A DNA stretch of 64,000 bases from JBBPZA01 sp963797015 (GCA_963797015.1 CAWCNV010000016.1:62001-126000), one strand, 5' to 3'; positions 17,886 through 26,063 are shown, numbered from the stretch's first letter. Notes: generated by a model not told the origin, from the sequence alone. Numbers and translations are program-made.

Positions 17886-18661
17886 CCGTTACCGGGGCGG
17901 GGGCCACCACCGAGCAGCTCGGGATCCCCAGTGACTACTTCGTCCGTATCGCCGCCGTCGAGCGCACGCAGTGGTGGCACCGCGGCATGCGCGAGATCGC
18001 GCGCTCGCTGCTCGCCCCGCACCTGGCCGGCCGCTCCGGTCTCTCGCTGCTCGACGCGGGCTGCGGGACGGGCGGGGCGCTGCGCTGGGCGCTCTCGCTA
18101 GGGCCGGTGGGCGCGGTGGCCGGCGCCGACATCAGCGCCGAAGCGGTCGCGCTCGCGCGCGCCCGCGTGCCCGAGGCGCGGCTCGAGGTGGCGCCCATGC
18201 GCGCGATGCCGTTCGAAGCGGAGAGCTTCGACGTCGTGCTCACCAACGACGTGCTCCAGCACGTGCCCGAGCACGAGCTGGCCGAGAGCGTCGCCGAGCT
18301 GCGCCGCGTGCTGCGCCCCGGAGGCGTGCTGCTCGCCCGCACCAACGGCGCGCTGAGCGCACGCCGCGAACGCGCCGACTGGCGCCTGTGGAGCCGCGCG
18401 AGCCTGCGCGCAGCGTTCGAGGAAGCGGGACTGCGCTGCGAGCGGGTCACCCACGCGAACCTCGCCGGATCGCTGGTCGCGCTCGCGCGTGGCGCCGCCC
18501 CGCGCGCGCCCTCGCACCAGCGCCACGGGATCCCGGCCGCCGGCGGTGGCCGGGCGCGCGACCCGCGCTACCGCATGCTGCAGGCCGAGGCGCGCTGGCT
18601 CGCGCGCCCAGGGCGGACCCTGCCCTACGGACACACGCTGCTGGCGCTCGCGACCCGGTGA
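17882..18661 (+). CDS. Class I SAM-dependent methyltransferase
   Basis: A 259-residue protein whose ATG 17882 overlaps the deacetylase stop. LLDAGCGTGGALRWAL is motif I of the SAM-binding fold, GADISAEAVALARAR is motif II with its ribose-binding acid, and VVLTNDVLQHVPEHE with LRRVLRPGGVLLARTN are the later motifs. The N-terminal RTQWWHRGMREI resembles small-molecule and sugar methyltransferases. In this operon it probably O-methylates a sugar or glycan end, which is inference. Confidence 0.85.
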   Translation: MTVTGAGATTEQLGIPSDYFVRIAAVERTQWWHRGMREIARSLLAPHLAGRSGLSLLDAGCGTGGALRWALSLGPVGAVAGADISAEAVALARARVPEARLEVAPMRAMPFEAESFDVVLTNDVLQHVPEHELAESVAELRRVLRPGGVLLARTNGALSARRERADWRLWSRASLRAAFEEAGLRCERVTHANLAGSLVALARGAAPRAPSHQRHGIPAAGGGRARDPRYRMLQAEARWLARPGRTLPYGHTLLALATR

Positions 18662-20058
18662 GGGCGGTCGCGGTGCTCGCCGGCGCGGCGCTCGCCCTCG
18701 GGCTCGCCGCATGCGGGTCGGACAGGGATGACCGCGGGGGCTTCCTCGTCGCTCCCGCCTGCCCGCCCGCCGCCGCTCCGTCCGCCGCCCGCGCTCCGGC
18801 CGGGACGATCGTCGTCACCGGCCGCGAGGAGCAGCGCATCCAGGGCTGGGGCGCGAGCGTCGTCGGCGACACCGAGGTCGAGCCGCTAGTCGACCCCGTC
18901 GGCCTGCGCCCGGCGCAGTTGCGCGAGCTCGACCGGCTCGTGTTCGGCGTGGCCGGGATCGACCTGGTGCGCGTGTTCGGCCCCGGCTTCGGGCGCGCGC
19001 GGGTGACCGCCACCGCGGCGCAGCGCGGCAGCGACAAGAGCTTCGCCTTCATGCGACGCGTGGCGCCCTTCGGGGTCCGGTTCATGTACACCGGCGCGCG
19101 CGCCCCGGCCGCGCTGGAGGACGGGTCGCGCCTGCGCGCGGGCGCAGAGGCCGCGTACGGGCGCTGGATCGCCGCCTACCTACGCTTTTCGCGCGACGTG
19201 ATGGGGCTTCCGTTCTCCTTCGCTGCGGTGGCCAATGAGCCTGACAACTCCAGGTCGCGGCTGGAGATGACGCCGGCCCAGTCGGCCCAGGTCTACGTCG
19301 CGCTGGCGCGCGCGCTGGCCCTCGGCCGCCAGTCGACGAAGCTGGTGCTCGGAGACACGACGGGCTGGGGCACGGCGTGCCCGTACGTCGCCGCGCAGCT
19401 TTCCGCGGGGCTCGGCCCGCGAGCGGCGGCGGTGGCGTCCCACGCCTACATCCCCTCGCCTGCCCAGGCCGCATCGCTGGCAGAGCTGGCGGGCACGGCC
19501 CGGCTGCCGCTGTGGCAGACCGAGTGGGGGACGGGTTGTCCGACCTGTGCGGAGCGGGACTCGATGCATCTCGCCACGCGCTGGTCCGCAAAGATCGCCG
19601 ACGATCTGACCGTGGGCCGCGTCACGGCGTGGTTCGCCTTCCGCGCCGTCGCCGACTCGACGCACGGCCCCGGCGACGCGTTGATCGTCCGCGAGCGCGC
19701 GAACCGGCGCCGGCCGTGGCTCGTCACCCGGCGCTTCTACGCACTTCGCCAATACACGAGCGTCGCACCGCCCGGCGCACGCAGGCTCGATGTCCGGATC
19801 GGCGTGCCCGGCGTCGAGGCGGTCGCCTTCCGCGACGGCGATCGCGTATCGCTCGTCGTGACCAACGGCACGCCGCACGAGCCGCGGCGCGTGCGCCTGT
19901 CACTCGGCCCGCGCGCGGGCCTGCTCACCGCGCGGCGGACCTCGGAGCGGCTGCGCTTCGCCCCGCTCGCGTCGCTCCCCTACGCGGGCGGGCCGGTGGC
20001 GGTCACGCTCCCGCCGGAGAGCGTCACCACCTACACGCTCACCCCGCGCCCGGGATAG
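18658..20058 (+). CDS. Lipoprotein glycoside hydrolase, GH30-like
   Basis: A 466-residue protein from GTG 18658 (GTGA overlap). The signal peptide ends in a lipobox, LGLAAC with C19, so the mature protein is lipid-anchored outside. RIQGWGASV is the typical opening of GH30 glucosylceramidase-like barrels. VANEPDNS (E194) fits the acid/base, LWQTEWGTGC (E289) the nucleophile, and a C-terminal all-beta domain follows, as in GH30. Substrate unknown. In an operon making a surface glycan it may trim or edit the product. GH30 is assigned from motifs only; another clan-A family is possible. Confidence 0.75.
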   Translation: MRAVAVLAGAALALGLAACGSDRDDRGGFLVAPACPPAAAPSAARAPAGTIVVTGREEQRIQGWGASVVGDTEVEPLVDPVGLRPAQLRELDRLVFGVAGIDLVRVFGPGFGRARVTATAAQRGSDKSFAFMRRVAPFGVRFMYTGARAPAALEDGSRLRAGAEAAYGRWIAAYLRFSRDVMGLPFSFAAVANEPDNSRSRLEMTPAQSAQVYVALARALALGRQSTKLVLGDTTGWGTACPYVAAQLSAGLGPRAAAVASHAYIPSPAQAASLAELAGTARLPLWQTEWGTGCPTCAERDSMHLATRWSAKIADDLTVGRVTAWFAFRAVADSTHGPGDALIVRERANRRRPWLVTRRFYALRQYTSVAPPGARRLDVRIGVPGVEAVAFRDGDRVSLVVTNGTPHEPRRVRLSLGPRAGLLTARRTSERLRFAPLASLPYAGGPVAVTLPPESVTTYTLTPRPG

Positions 20059-20070
20059 GCTGGGCGCGCG

Positions 20071-20505
20071 ATGGAGGGAACCCCCGGCAACGGCCACGTC
20101 GAAGCCCAGGCCGAGGACGGCCCCGAGACCTGGGACCTGGACGGTCTGGGCGACTTCGAGCCCGGCGGCGTCGCCGGCAGCATGGCCGTGGTCGGCTCCG
20201 CGGGCGTCGTCGCCAGCGCCGGCGTCGTGGGCAGCGCCGGCGTCGTGGGGGCCGCGGGGGTCGTCGGCAGCGCAGGGGTCGTCGGAAGCGTCGGCGTCGG
20301 CGCGAGCGCCGGCGTGGTGGGCAGCGCCGCGGTGGCCTTCAGCGCGATGGTCGTGGGCAGCGCCGCGATCGCCGGCGGCGTGGCCAACGTCGGCTGCTCG
20401 AGCTGCGTGGGCTGCGTCGGCTGCGTCGACTGCGTCGGCTGCGTGGGCTGCATCGGCTGCGTCGGGCTGCGCGGCAAGGTCGGCAAGGTCGGAAAGCAGC
20501 GCTGA
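20071..20505 (+). CDS. Hexapeptide-repeat protein with cysteine ladder
   Basis: A 144-residue protein starting 12 bases after the lipoprotein gene. Residues 1-33 are an acidic leader (EDGPETWDLDGLGDFEPGG). From residue 41 to 142 the chain divides into 17 hexads in one register: eleven hydrophobic ones of the type VGSAGV (41-106), then VGCSSC, VGCVGC, VDCVGC and VGCIGC (107-130), giving eight cysteines exactly three residues apart, then two basic hexads VGLRGK and VGKVGK. The hexad resembles left-handed beta-helix repeats. I recognise no family. Caveats: low complexity, no obvious ribosome-binding site, and the opposite strand is also open (Thr-Pro-Gln repeats). Metal binding or disulfide stacking is inference. 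Confidence 0.6.
   Translation: MEGTPGNGHVEAQAEDGPETWDLDGLGDFEPGGVAGSMAVVGSAGVVASAGVVGSAGVVGAAGVVGSAGVVGSVGVGASAGVVGSAAVAFSAMVVGSAAIAGGVANVGCSSCVGCVGCVDCVGCVGCIGCVGLRGKVGKVGKQR
20191..20496 (+). repeat. Seventeen in-frame 18-base (hexapeptide) units
   Basis: Each 18-base unit encodes one hexad of the protein above. Early units follow GTC-GGC-AGC-GCC-GGC-GTC with synonymous variation. Units 12-15 have TGC at codons three and six. Because codon choice varies while the peptide pattern is kept, the repeat looks selected at protein level rather than freshly duplicated DNA. Confidence 0.8.
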
Positions 20506-20578
20506 ACCTCGTCAGGAGCGGCCGCGGCCGAGCGCGGCTCCGTCGTCGCCTGCCGTTCGTCCGAGCGCGCCCGCCGGC

Positions 20579-21661
20579 TCAGCTGCGCGCGGCCGTCGCG
20601 TACGCCGGCTCTTCGCGCCGGCCGCTCTGGGCCGAGCGGTAGGCGGCCTCGATCACGGCGAGCAGCTCGCGGGCCTCGGCGCCCGAGGCCGGCGGCTGCT
20701 CGTCTCGTTCCAGCGCGGTGGCGACGCGGCGGTAGAGGCGCGTCGTCCCGTCCGCGCCCGGGTCGCGCGGGTTGCGGGCGAGCGTCGTGCGCTTGAGGCC
20801 GGCCTCCATCCACGCCAGCCCTCCCGGGCCGAAGTCCAGGCGCGCGCCCGTGCGCTCGGCGCGCTTCTTGCCGAGCTGCAGCAACGCGCGCCCGCCTTCC
20901 GAGGCGCGCAGCGACGCGCGCTCGCAGTCGGCGCGGACCTCGACGTAGCGCGTTCCGGCCGGGCACAGCCGGTCGATCGTTATCTGGCCGAGGCGACCGC
21001 CGGGGAAGTCGAGCGTGACGAGGTGGATCGCGTCCGCCCGGCGTTCGGGGTCCAGCCCGCTCGAGTGGCGTGCATAGACGCCCTCGGGGAGCTCGCCGCC
21101 GAAGATCTGGACCATCAGGTCGACCAGGTGCACGCCGCCCTCGAACAGCGTGCGGTTGGGCATCGCCGCGCGCCAGGCCACCGGCTCGTCCCAGGGCGCG
21201 AGGTCCATGAGCTGCCAGATCTGCGCGAAGACCAGGCGGCCGGTGTCGGGCGCGCCGATCCGGTCGAGCAGCGCGCGAAAGATCGGCTTCTCGCGGAACT
21301 CGTGGTTGACGGCCACGCGCCGGCCGGCCGCGGCCGCCGCGGCGAGCACGCGGTCAGCCTCCTCGAGGTTCATCACGAACGGCTTCTCGCAGATGACGTG
21401 CGTCCCCGCCTCGAGCGCCCGCACGCACAGCTCGGCGTGCGACTGCGGCGGGGTGGCGATCACCGTCAGCTCCGGTTTGCCGCGCTCGAACAGTGCGTCG
21501 AGCGAGTCGAACGCCGCGATCCCGGTCTCGCGCTGCCACGACGAGCGCTGCTCGGGCGAGGGGTCGAAGCCGCCCACCAGCTCGGCGCCCTCGATCGCGC
21601 ACAGGGCGGGCAGGTTGAAGGCCCGCGCGGCCCAGCCGAGCCCGACGACGGCGATCCTCAT
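20579..21661 (-). CDS. Gfo/Idh/MocA-family oxidoreductase
   Basis: A 360-residue protein read from ATG 21661, placed because AAGGTGG lies just upstream and the Rossmann strand starts at once (MRIAVVGLGWAA); GTG 21670 is an alternative. CEKPFVMN is the family signature and VNHEFREKP follows at the active site. The enzyme should reduce or oxidise a sugar or sugar nucleotide with NAD(P). It is convergent with the glycan operon and heads a minus-strand group (methyltransferase, MBL protein and GT2 upstream), so it probably belongs to the same glycan region. It is only distantly similar to the oxidoreductase at 8480. Confidence 0.85.
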   Translation of the reverse strand: MRIAVVGLGWAARAFNLPALCAIEGAELVGGFDPSPEQRSSWQRETGIAAFDSLDALFERGKPELTVIATPPQSHAELCVRALEAGTHVICEKPFVMNLEEADRVLAAAAAAGRRVAVNHEFREKPIFRALLDRIGAPDTGRLVFAQIWQLMDLAPWDEPVAWRAAMPNRTLFEGGVHLVDLMVQIFGGELPEGVYARHSSGLDPERRADAIHLVTLDFPGGRLGQITIDRLCPAGTRYVEVRADCERASLRASEGGRALLQLGKKRAERTGARLDFGPGGLAWMEAGLKRTTLARNPRDPGADGTTRLYRRVATALERDEQPPASGAEARELLAVIEAAYRSAQSGRREEPAYATAARS

Positions 21662-21695
21662 CCCCGCCACCTTCCCGCCGAAGCGTGCGCCTCCT

Positions 21696-22712
21696 TCACG
21701 AGCGCCCCTTGATCGCGAACACGTGGAAGAACGGGCCTACGAGCCGCAGGCCGGCGCTCACCGGGGCGAGCCCGCGCACGCGGTTGTAGAGCTTCACGAG
21801 CCTCAACTCGACGCCCGAGTAAAGCGCCTGGGTGCCCGCCGGGATCTCCGGCGTCCGCACCGTGACGTCGAAGCCGGCCGCCGCCAGCAGCCGGCGCAGG
21901 CCGAAGCTCGAGAGCAGGCGCACGTGGTCGTAGGGCGCCTTGCGCACCGCGGCCACGTAGCGCCGCGCCAGCGGGCGCGGCAGCCAGCCCACCCCCCACA
22001 GGCGCACGTGCGGCTCGAGTCCGAGCGAGAAGCGGTTCGGGGTGGCGAGGAACAGCATCCCCCCGGCGCGCAATGCGCGCCCGCAGCCGGCGACGAACGC
22101 GCGCTGGTCGGGGACGTGCTCGATGACGTCGCTGGCCGCGACGACGTCGAACGCGCCCGGGGGGAACGGCGGGTCCTCGGCGCCGAAGCACGCCAGCCGC
22201 ACCCCGTCGAGGCCCAGGTCGGCCAGGCGCTTGCGGGCCAGCACGAGCCAGCGCATCGAGACGTCGGAAGCGACCACGTCGCCCGCGCGCCGCGCCGCGA
22301 CCGCCGCCAGCCCGGCCGTCCCGCAGCCCAGCTCGAGGAACGAGTCGCCAACGGCGAGCGCCCCGCCGCGCTCGCGCTCCAGCGCGGCGACGTAGGACTC
22401 CGAGCGCTCGATGGTGGCCAGGTCGCCGGCCAGGAAGCGGTCGGCGAGCTCCTCGGGCTTGCCGCTGCGCCGCCAGTGCCGGCGCAGCAGGGCCGCGAGG
22501 TCGTCGCTCTCCAGGTGCTGCGCGAGCTCGCGCGCGCGCACGACGTCCTCGTCGCGGGAGACGTACTCGTCGGCGTAGCTGAGGCGCAGGTCGGGGATCC
22601 CGGCCACCACGGCGAAGCGCCGCCCGCAGCGGGTGCAGTCCAGCTCGTCCTCGCCCTCGGCGCTCAACGGGCCGCCGTCGGCCGGGCACACGAACCGAAC
22701 GCGATCAGACAC
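21696..22712 (-). CDS. Methyltransferase with N-terminal zinc ribbon (Trm112-like)
   Basis: A 338-residue protein from GTG 22712, overlapping the end of the upstream gene by eight bases. The first 50 residues form a small zinc-ribbon resembling Trm112/YcaR (C9, C26, C29, then FAVVAGIPDL). The main domain has FLELGCGTAGLAAVAARR (SAM motif I), VVASDVSMRW, and ASDVIEHVPDQ. The C-terminal half has hydrophobic and aromatic segments, as in methyltransferases acting on lipid-linked or quinone-like substrates. The target is unknown; the neighbours point to glycan or lipid modification. Confidence 0.8.
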   Translation of the reverse strand: MSDRVRFVCPADGGPLSAEGEDELDCTRCGRRFAVVAGIPDLRLSYADEYVSRDEDVVRARELAQHLESDDLAALLRRHWRRSGKPEELADRFLAGDLATIERSESYVAALERERGGALAVGDSFLELGCGTAGLAAVAARRAGDVVASDVSMRWLVLARKRLADLGLDGVRLACFGAEDPPFPPGAFDVVAASDVIEHVPDQRAFVAGCGRALRAGGMLFLATPNRFSLGLEPHVRLWGVGWLPRPLARRYVAAVRKAPYDHVRLLSSFGLRRLLAAAGFDVTVRTPEIPAGTQALYSGVELRLVKLYNRVRGLAPVSAGLRLVGPFFHVFAIKGRS

Positions 22713-23439
22713 GCGCGCACGCCCCGTCGTCGTGCGCGGCGACGAACGTCGCCCGCTCGCGCTCGCACCACTCCGCGACGTCGGGCGCCGCCGAGCGCAG
22801 CGAGGCCTCGTCGTGCGCGACGTCGCCGCCGAGCAGCAGCGTGCGTTCGCCGTCACGCACGACGAGCGATATGTGGCCGGGGGTGTGGCCCGGCGTCGGC
22901 ACAACGGTCAGCACGCCGTCGCCCGCGAGGTCGTGCCGCCAGGCGAACGGGCGCGTCGCGGGCGCCGGCCCGCCGACCTCCACGATGGGGCCGCCGCTCG
23001 GCCACCGGAGCGGCAGGTAGCCGCGCAGGCGCCCGCGCCGGCCCTGTGCGCGGCGCCACTCGACCTCGCTCACGACGAGCGTCGCGCGGACGAAGGGCGC
23101 CAGGCCGCCGGCGTGGTCGGTGTGCAGGTGCGAGAGCACCACCCAGCGGACGCGCGCCGGGTCGAGTCCGCGGCGGCGCAGCTGCGCGCCCGCCTCGTCG
23201 TCGGGCCCCAGCTCGAAGCGGGCGAGGCGGAAGAACGGGTACCAGCGCGGGAAGTAGCCCGGCTGCGCCGCGCGCGCGGTCTGTCCGGTGTCGAAAACGC
23301 ACACGCCGGCCGGATGCTCCACCGCGATGACGTTGACCGGCAGCGTGTGCGCGCGCCAGCCGCCGGGCAGGTAGCGCCGCATGCCGTGCGCGCCGCGCTT
23401 CTCGCGCACGCGCCCGGTCGAGAAGCAGTGGATCCTCAT
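22705..23439 (-). CDS. Metallo-beta-lactamase-fold hydrolase
   Basis: A 244-residue protein from ATG 23439. SHLHTDHAGG carries the ligands H104, H106, D108 and H109; PTPGHTPGH and LLGGDVAHDE supply the remaining two-metal ligands. The layout resembles the lactonase branch of the fold (N-acyl-homoserine lactonase-like), but many other substrates are known, so none is named. There is no signal peptide. It overlaps the methyltransferase gene downstream by eight bases, so both are made from one message. Confidence 0.85.
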   Translation of the reverse strand: MRIHCFSTGRVREKRGAHGMRRYLPGGWRAHTLPVNVIAVEHPAGVCVFDTGQTARAAQPGYFPRWYPFFRLARFELGPDDEAGAQLRRRGLDPARVRWVVLSHLHTDHAGGLAPFVRATLVVSEVEWRRAQGRRGRLRGYLPLRWPSGGPIVEVGGPAPATRPFAWRHDLAGDGVLTVVPTPGHTPGHISLVVRDGERTLLLGGDVAHDEASLRSAAPDVAEWCERERATFVAAHDDGACARV

Positions 23440-23491
23440 GGCGCCGACGCCCAGCGCGTCGCGCCCACCGGCCCGAGTGCCGCCGGCGCCG

Positions 23492-24391
23492 TCATCGCCC
23501 TCGCGCCCAGCGTGCGACGCCGACAGGCACCGCCGCCGCCGAGGCGAGGTGATGCAGCGCGTGCAGGCCGACGCCCAGCGCCGCTTCGGCCCGGCCCCTG
23601 CGGCGCAGCAGCAGCGCGTAGAAGCGGCGGTTGAGCGCGACCAGCGCGCCGGCCGCCGCGAGCGCGACCACGGGCCGCCGCGCCACGAGCGCACCTACCC
23701 CAGCGACCGAGGCCAGCGCGCTGAGCCGGTGGCGCCAGCCGAGGTTGAGCGCGCTCGAGCCGCCCTCGTCGAGCAGCAGCGCGACCCAGGGAACCCCGCG
23801 CGCCGAGAAGTCGGTGCGCAGCATCTGCGCGAGGCTCCAGCGCTTGAGATGTTTGCCCTGGATCTCGGGCCGCAGCTCGATGCGCGCGCCGGCGGCAGTC
23901 ATCCGCATCCCGAGCTCGACATCCTCGATCGAGGGGACCGCGTAGCGCTCGGCGTCGAAGCCGCCGGCGGCCAGGAACGGCTCGCGGCGCATCGCGCCCA
24001 GCCCCGCCCAGAAGGTCGTTGCCGGGCCGGGGGAGGCGTGGTGCACGTCGTGGTGGAGCAGGTTGCGGAAGGCCGAGACGACGCCGGGCGCGCTGGGCGC
24101 GTCGTCGTAGGACCCGAACACCGCGACGAGGTCGGGATCGTGCTCGAAGGCGGCGCGGATGCGCGCGAAGGCGTCGCGGTGGACCTCGACGTCGGCGTCG
24201 ACGAACACCAGCACGTCACCCGTCGCGCGCCGCGCCCCGGCGTTGCGCGACACCGCCGGCCCGGCGAGCGGCGGCTCCACCACCACGATCAGCTCCTCGG
24301 GGGGCCCGTCCGCCGCTTCCACCGCGCCGCGGCAGCGGGCGAGCGTGGCGGGACGATTCGTCGCCGGGATGATCGCGCTCACGGTCGGCAC
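23492..24391 (-). CDS. Glycosyltransferase family 2 protein
   Basis: A 299-residue GT-A enzyme. SAIIPATNRPATLARC opens the nucleotide-binding fold, LVFVDADVEVHRDAF has the metal-binding DAD, and VPSIEDVELGMRM is the ED motif with the catalytic base. C-terminal hydrophobic stretches (about 215-260) suggest membrane association. It probably adds one sugar in the adjacent glycan pathway. The upstream 5' side faces the riboswitch-controlled gene divergently, so a promoter for this minus-strand group should lie near 24392-24450. Confidence 0.88.
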   Translation of the reverse strand: MPTVSAIIPATNRPATLARCRGAVEAADGPPEELIVVVEPPLAGPAVSRNAGARRATGDVLVFVDADVEVHRDAFARIRAAFEHDPDLVAVFGSYDDAPSAPGVVSAFRNLLHHDVHHASPGPATTFWAGLGAMRREPFLAAGGFDAERYAVPSIEDVELGMRMTAAGARIELRPEIQGKHLKRWSLAQMLRTDFSARGVPWVALLLDEGGSSALNLGWRHRLSALASVAGVGALVARRPVVALAAAGALVALNRRFYALLLRRRGRAEAALGVGLHALHHLASAAAVPVGVARWARGR

Positions 24392-24458
24392 GGCGGGCGA
24401 TTGTAAGGACGGGCGCCCACGTCCCCGATAACCGCAACCCGCGGGACCGCCGCGCGTT

Positions 24459-24464
24459 TACACT
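24459..24464 (+). promoter_or_regulatory. Candidate -10 box (TACACT) for the riboswitch transcript
   Basis: TACACT lies about 20 bases before the first base of the predicted aptamer, a fitting distance for initiation at the riboswitch 5' end. No convincing -35 element is seen 16-18 bases upstream, so this is tentative. Confidence 0.35.
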
Positions 24465-24480
24465 CGCCGAACGACCCACA

Positions 24481-24635
24481 AGCGAACGCCGAGTCCGCGC
24501 TCGTCCCGTGTGGGCGCGGAGCGGGGGACCCAATTGGAGAGTGCGCGTCGCGCTCTCTCCGGGGGCTAACCGGGCGCGAGGCGCCCGGCGCGCGATCTCT
24601 CAGCGCGAGCCCGTCAGCTGACCTCGTAGGCAGAG
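24481..24635 (+). promoter_or_regulatory. Cyclic-di-AMP riboswitch (ydaO-yuaA type)
   Basis: The leader contains the conserved blocks of the ydaO class in order: GCCGAGTCC near the 5' side; a 7-bp stem TCCGCGC/GCGCGGA; GCGGGGGACCCAA; a hairpin GGAGAG...CTCTCC; GGGGCTAACC; a stem CCGGGCGC-GAG-GCGCCCGG; and the signature GAGCCCGTCAGCTGACCTCG followed by GTAGGC. This class binds c-di-AMP and usually switches expression off when the ligand is high. In actinobacteria it often precedes wall hydrolase genes. The gene 12 bases downstream encodes a secreted glycosidase with a peptidoglycan-binding domain, as expected. Confidence 0.88.
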
Positions 24636-24646
24636 GAGAGAAGGCG

Positions 24647-25840
24647 ATGGACTACATCGGGAAGGACGCCCGCATCCTGCGCGCGACCGTGGTCGGCATG
24701 CTGCTCGGAGCGCTGCTCGCGGGGGCGGGCGCGTGCGAGCGGGCGCGTGCCGACAGCTCGCCGTTCGCCGCCAACGCGATGTGGATCTGGCAGCTGCCCA
24801 AGGCCGATCGCGGCAACCGCGCCGCGATCGTGCGCCGGGCCCGCGCGAGCAACGTCAAGACGCTCTTCATCAAGGCCGGCGACGGCGGCAACAACTGGCG
24901 CCAGTTCACACCCTCGATGCTCACCTACTTCCACCACAAGGGCCTGAAGGTGTGCGGCTGGCACTATGTCTACGGCCGCCGGCCCGCGACCGAGGCGACG
25001 GTGAGCGCCAACGCTATCCGCGACGGCGCCGACTGCCTGATCATCGACGCCGAGGCCGAGTACGAGGGCCGCTACGCCGCCGCCGACACCTACATGACAT
25101 CGCTGCGCGCGCAGGTCGGCGACTCGACGCCGATCGGCCTGGCCGGCTTGCCCTACGTCGATTACCACCCGAGCTTCCCGTACTCGGTCTTCTTCCGTCC
25201 CGGCGGCGCCCAGTACAACCTTCCGCAGATGTACTGGCGGGCGATCGGGACCTCGGTCGAGAGGGTCTTCACGCACACCTACCGCTGGAACCAGCCCTAC
25301 GCCCGTCCGATCTACCCGCTGGGCCAGGTCTGGGAGAGCCCGCCGACGCGCGACATCAAGCGCTTTCGCCGCCTGGCGACCGCCTACGGCGCGACCGGCA
25401 CGAGCTGGTGGGAGTGGTCGCAGGGCTCGCGGTCGGCGTTCAAGGCCGCGACCCGGGCGCTCAGCAGCCCGACGTCGCCGCGCCAGGTCGATCCGGTGAC
25501 GCTCGGGCGCGGCGCGCGCAGCGACGTGGTCGTCTGGGCCCAGGAGCACCTCAACGGTGCGGGCGCCGGTCTCCCGGTGACGGGCTACTTCGGCGCCGCG
25601 ACCCAGACCGCGGTGCAGGGCTTCCAGTTGGCGCACGGCCTGCCGGTCAGCGGCGTGCTGGATCCGGCGACGTGGACCGCCCTGCTCGCGGTGAAGCCCG
25701 CCTCGACGCCGTGGGCGAGCCTCCCGCCGGCAAGCTCCAGACGCGCTCACAGCGCGTCCGCGACCGCCGCGTCTGGGGACGCACCGGCGTCCGCGCGGCT
25801 GCGCGCCAGGCGCGACGAGCTCGCCGCGAGGCGCGGCTGA
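24647..25840 (+). CDS. Secreted glycoside-hydrolase-like protein with peptidoglycan-binding domain
   Basis: A 397-residue protein from ATG 24647, preceded by GAGGAGAGAAGG. Residues 1-36 are a signal peptide. Residues about 40-265 look like a (beta/alpha)8 barrel (MWIWQLPK, LFIKAGDGGNNW, VCGWHYVYG, CLIIDAEAEYEG, TSWWEWSQG), comparable to GH25-like or DUF1906-like lytic enzymes. DAEAEYE would hold catalytic acids. Residues about 285-350 are one PG_binding_1 domain (LGRGARSDVVVWAQEHL, VTGYFGAATQTAVQGFQ). It probably cuts or remodels the wall and is controlled by the c-di-AMP riboswitch upstream. Substrate specificity is inferred. Confidence 0.82.
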   Translation: MDYIGKDARILRATVVGMLLGALLAGAGACERARADSSPFAANAMWIWQLPKADRGNRAAIVRRARASNVKTLFIKAGDGGNNWRQFTPSMLTYFHHKGLKVCGWHYVYGRRPATEATVSANAIRDGADCLIIDAEAEYEGRYAAADTYMTSLRAQVGDSTPIGLAGLPYVDYHPSFPYSVFFRPGGAQYNLPQMYWRAIGTSVERVFTHTYRWNQPYARPIYPLGQVWESPPTRDIKRFRRLATAYGATGTSWWEWSQGSRSAFKAATRALSSPTSPRQVDPVTLGRGARSDVVVWAQEHLNGAGAGLPVTGYFGAATQTAVQGFQLAHGLPVSGVLDPATWTALLAVKPASTPWASLPPASSRRAHSASATAASGDAPASARLRARRDELAARRG

Positions 25841-25903
25841 ACACCTGTCCGTCCGCGCCTGGCCGTAGCGTGCCCGTGCCCAGCCAACCGAGGAGGGTCC
25901 AGC

Positions 25904-26050
25904 ATGGCCGAGGGTTACTGCGTGAAGGAGCGCAAGAAGGTCGAGATCAAGGACGCGAAGCAGGTGACGATGAAGAACGGCCGCCCCGCCATCCAGGGCG
26001 TCTGTCCCGACTGCGGGACGAAGATCTTCAAGATCGGCAAATTGACCTAG
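25904..26050 (+). CDS. Small zinc-ribbon protein, DUF5679
   Basis: A 48-residue protein at ATG 25904 with a strong ribosome-binding site (GAGGAGGG) ahead of it. C6, C34 and C37 (MAEGYC; GVCPDCGTK) suggest a half zinc ribbon, and the basic middle VKERKKVEIKDAKQ matches the DUF5679 family, found widely in actinobacteria and Chloroflexi. Function unknown; nucleic-acid binding is plausible from charge and fold. It ends 14 bases before the convergent gene's stop. Confidence 0.8.
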   Translation: MAEGYCVKERKKVEIKDAKQVTMKNGRPAIQGVCPDCGTKIFKIGKLT

Positions 26051-26063
26051 CCGGCCGCGCCGC

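Noticed and set aside
20031..20966. Minus-strand frame with Thr-Pro-Gln repeats opposite the hexapeptide gene
   Set aside because: It runs into the oxidoreductase gene in the wrong frame and lacks a domain; the plus-strand hexad register is more regular. I keep some doubt.
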